A stretch of DNA of 44,673 nt from the NCBI GenBank assembly GCA_947465495.1, contig CANIAS010000020.1:1-44673 (forward strand), read 5' to 3'. The position numbers were made by a program, and so were the translations under genes. Under the pieces are notes generated by a model that made no database searches, had not been told where the DNA came from, and saw only the letters and a list, made by a program, of their open reading frames with translations. This DNA comes from Candidatus Pollutiaquabacter sp. (GTDB taxonomy: Bacteria; Bacteroidota; Bacteroidia; AKYH767-A; 2013-40CM-41-45). Of this stretch, positions 42,546 to 44,673 are shown piece by piece; within the stretch, counting starts at the first letter, position 1, and each line of letters begins with the position of its first letter.

Positions 42546-44624
42546 ATGCTGAAAGACACGAGCAAGAAATCGTTGACTGCGCCCGATAAATCCATGTTGG
42601 CCAAGGCTTGGGAATACATGTGCACCGCCCGTGCGATGTCAGACTTGTATGAAGAGAAATCGGCCATTACTCAAAAATACGTTCACGCTACTTCGCGCGG
42701 ACACGAGGCAGTTCAGATCGCCTTGGGTTTACAGTTAAAGCCACAGGATTTCGTAGCACCGTATTATCGCGACGACTCCATCTTGCTCAGTATCGGTATG
42801 CAGCCGTATGAGCTGATGTTGCAGCTATTGGCGAAGCGAGATGATCCATTTTCTGGTGGTCGCACGTACTATTGCCATCCGAGTCTGAACCGCCCCAACG
42901 TCCCAAAGATTCCGCATCAATCCTCGGCCACTGGTATGCAAGCCATTCCCACGACAGGAGTTGCCATGGGAATTCAGTACCGTGAAAACACGGGACTTGA
43001 CCAACCAACGGCAGGTGAAGCACCTGTCGTAGTTTGTTCATTGGGAGACGGATCAGTGACCGAAGGAGAAATTGCCGAAGCATTCCAAATGGCGGTCTTG
43101 AAGAAGATGCCAATTCTTTATTTCGTCCAAGACAACGAATGGGACATTTCAGCGCATGCCCATGAAGTGCGGGCGATGGATGCCAATGAATACGCGAAAG
43201 GATTCAAGGGCCTGGAGGTTCGCTCTATCGACGGAACAGATTTTCAACTTGCCTACGATACCATCCACGAAGTTTTGGGTATCATCCGTAAAGAACGACG
43301 CCCATTCATGATCCATGCGAAAGTCCCCTTGTTGGGACATCACACTTCAGGTGTACGACGTGAATGGTACCGTCACGACTTGGAAGAGCATATCAAGCGT
43401 GATCCATTTCCTAAATTCAAAAAACACCTTCTGGAAATTGGTTTTACTGATATGCAGCTGAATGAAGTGCGTGATGCCATGAAAGCCAAAGTCCTGGCAG
43501 ATTTTTCCCGGGCGCAGCAAGCAGAAGATCCACGTCCAGAAGATTTATTCAATTACGATTACGCTCCTACACCGATTACTGAGGAGAGAGGCATTCGCGA
43601 ACCTGAAGGAAAAGAAAAGACGGTGATGGTCGACTGCGCGCTTTTTGCAGTGCAAGAACTGATGGCCAAGCACAAAGAGTGTCTGTTGTATGGTCAAGAT
43701 GTTGGTGGTAGACTTGGCGGCGTATTTCGTGAAGCGGCAACGCTTGCAGAGAAATTCGGCGAAGGACGCGTATTCAACACTCCGATTCAAGAGGCATTCA
43801 TCATTGGTAGCACTGTTGGCATGAGTGCAGTCGGATTGAAGCCAATTGTAGAAGTTCAATTTGCCGATTATATCTGGCCTGGACTGAATCAATTGTTTAC
43901 CGAAGTAAGCAGGTCGTATTACCTGTCAAACGGAAAGTGGCCCGTCTCGTGTATCATTCGTGTACCGATTGGAGCATATGGCAGTGGCGGCCCATTTCAT
44001 TCTTCGAGTGTGGAAAGCGTATTGACGAATATACGTGGCATCAAGATCGCCTATCCGTCTACAGGAGCCGACCTCAAAGGCTTGATGAAATCAGCCTACT
44101 ACGATCCTAATCCGGTGGTCATTTTAGAACACAAGGGATTGTATTGGTCGAAAATAAAGGGCACCGAAGAAGCACGTACGGTCGAGCCGGATGAAAATTA
44201 TGTAATCCCCTTCGGTAAAGCACGCATGGTGCAGACAGCAGAGTCGGGTAAAGAGACAACCTTAACAGTAATCACCTACGGAATGGGAGTCTATTGGGCT
44301 CGCAATGCTTCCAAGAATTTTCCTGGTCGGGTAGAGATTGTGGACCTTCGCACCTTGAATCCGTTGGATGAAGAAACTATTCTGGCATCTTCCCGCAAAC
44401 ACGGACGCGTGCTGGTAGTCACAGAAGAACCTACAGGAAATTCCTTTGCGCAAGCTATCGCGGGCAGGATTGCAGACAAATGCTTTGAAAAACTGGACGC
44501 ACCTGTCCGCATTATAGGTTCAGAAAACCTACCTGCTATTCCGCTGAATTCAACGTTGGAGTTCACCATGATTCCCAACGCAGAAAAAGTCGCGAAGGCG
44601 ATGGGAGAGCTGTTGGGGTATTAG
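42546..44624 (+). CDS. 2-oxoacid dehydrogenase E1, fused alpha and beta subunits
   Basis: This 692-residue protein carries both E1 subunits in one chain. The alpha half (about 1-330) has the thiamine diphosphate motif with GDG at 167-169 and the Asn-containing FVQDNEWDIS further on. The beta half (about 350-692) starts at VMVDCALFAVQELMAKH and includes LLYGQDVGGRLGGVFREA, FADYIWPGLNQ and VVTEEPTGNSFAQAI. Such fusions in Bacteroidota are usually annotated as branched-chain 2-oxoacid (2-oxoisovalerate) dehydrogenase E1; substrate is inferred from similarity of this type, not shown. A separate PDH E1 beta lies at 30349, so the window encodes parts of two E1 enzymes. The -7 box four bases before the ATG implies a leaderless mRNA. 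The stop TAG runs straight into a heptamer repeat. Confidence 0.9.
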   Translation: MLKDTSKKSLTAPDKSMLAKAWEYMCTARAMSDLYEEKSAITQKYVHATSRGHEAVQIALGLQLKPQDFVAPYYRDDSILLSIGMQPYELMLQLLAKRDDPFSGGRTYYCHPSLNRPNVPKIPHQSSATGMQAIPTTGVAMGIQYRENTGLDQPTAGEAPVVVCSLGDGSVTEGEIAEAFQMAVLKKMPILYFVQDNEWDISAHAHEVRAMDANEYAKGFKGLEVRSIDGTDFQLAYDTIHEVLGIIRKERRPFMIHAKVPLLGHHTSGVRREWYRHDLEEHIKRDPFPKFKKHLLEIGFTDMQLNEVRDAMKAKVLADFSRAQQAEDPRPEDLFNYDYAPTPITEERGIREPEGKEKTVMVDCALFAVQELMAKHKECLLYGQDVGGRLGGVFREAATLAEKFGEGRVFNTPIQEAFIIGSTVGMSAVGLKPIVEVQFADYIWPGLNQLFTEVSRSYYLSNGKWPVSCIIRVPIGAYGSGGPFHSSSVESVLTNIRGIKIAYPSTGADLKGLMKSAYYDPNPVVILEHKGLYWSKIKGTEEARTVEPDENYVIPFGKARMVQTAESGKETTLTVITYGMGVYWARNASKNFPGRVEIVDLRTLNPLDEETILASSRKHGRVLVVTEEPTGNSFAQAIAGRIADKCFEKLDAPVRIIGSENLPAIPLNSTLEFTMIPNAEKVAKAMGELLGY

Positions 44625-44673
44625 GTCGGTGGTCGGTGGTCGGTGGTCGGTGGTCGGTGGTCGGTGGTCGGTG
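44624..44673. repeat. GGTCGGT heptamer array, cut by the window end
   Basis: At least seven head-to-tail copies of the 7-base unit GGTCGGT start at the last base of the E1 fusion stop codon and run to the end of the window without a visible mismatch. The full length is unknown because the array continues beyond the window. Confidence 0.93.

Noticed and set aside
1-44673. tRNA, rRNA, CRISPR array, prophage, insertion sequence or toxin-antitoxin genes
   Set aside because: I searched intergenic stretches by eye for tRNA arms, repeat-spacer structure and mobile-element genes and saw none; a covariance-model search would be needed to exclude small RNAs.

Overview
The window reads as a stretch of core chromosome from a member of the Bacteroidota. 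Several independent signs agree. Genes are preceded by the TAnnTTTG (-7) promoter element typical of that phylum, often with a TTG about 19-22 bases upstream. One gene encodes a secreted protein with a type IX secretion sorting domain, and another a PorE-like OmpA protein. A DUF4290 protein and Bacteroidota-type forms of S16, PurM, MurA and type III glutamine synthetase are also present. I find no rRNA, tRNA, CRISPR array, prophage, insertion sequence or defence island. The class within the phylum cannot be fixed from this sequence alone.

Layout. Bases 1-8710 are all minus-strand: an ABC exporter pair (the permease is cut by the window edge), grpE-dnaJ, a TlpA-like thioredoxin, murA, a DUF4290 protein and a UvrD/PcrA helicase. 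Bases 9027-10940 run forward with rpsP, rimM and a tRNA(Val) adenine methyltransferase, converging on and overlapping a saccharopine dehydrogenase. Bases 12630-16979 run forward: a DUF423 membrane protein, a small lipoprotein, pckA, rsmE, a DUF4159 protein and a small unknown. A bidirectional terminator then separates them from a minus-strand lipoprotein with OmpA-like and TPR parts, and from typA. A 478-base intergenic region (20680-21157) carries two 71-bp direct repeats with an internal palindrome. Next come a membrane pyrophosphatase with an unusual Cys-rich tail and a T9SS cargo protein, facing folA, thyA, nupC, a bifunctional-nuclease-like protein and etfA/etfB. From 29971 to the end everything is forward: a TPR protein, pdhB, a DEAD-box helicase, a fatty acid desaturase, glnN, the PorE-like protein, purM, prfA, a thioredoxin-like protein and a fused E1 alpha-beta keto-acid dehydrogenase. 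The window ends inside a GGTCGGT heptamer array.

How the genes fit together. Most are housekeeping: protein folding, cell wall, ribosome maturation, DNA repair, purine and thymidylate synthesis, and translation termination. The metabolic genes suggest an aerobic or respiring heterotroph. They cover gluconeogenesis (pckA), pyruvate and branched-chain keto-acid oxidation (pdhB and the E1 fusion), electron transfer (etfAB), a saccharopine-type step of lysine metabolism, ammonium assimilation (glnN) and pyrophosphate-driven ion pumping (hppA).

The most notable observations are four. (1) The pyrophosphatase has a C-terminal tail of about 157 residues with 18 cysteines, containing a gap-free duplicated 45-residue Cys/Trp module that is predicted to lie outside the cytoplasmic membrane. 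(2) Three unrelated genes have a -7 box exactly four bases before the ATG, implying leaderless mRNAs. (3) A C7T7 tract lies between the two promoter boxes of glnN, a possible slippage switch. (4) MurA has Asp in place of the fosfomycin-target Cys. I see no convincing complete new multi-gene system.
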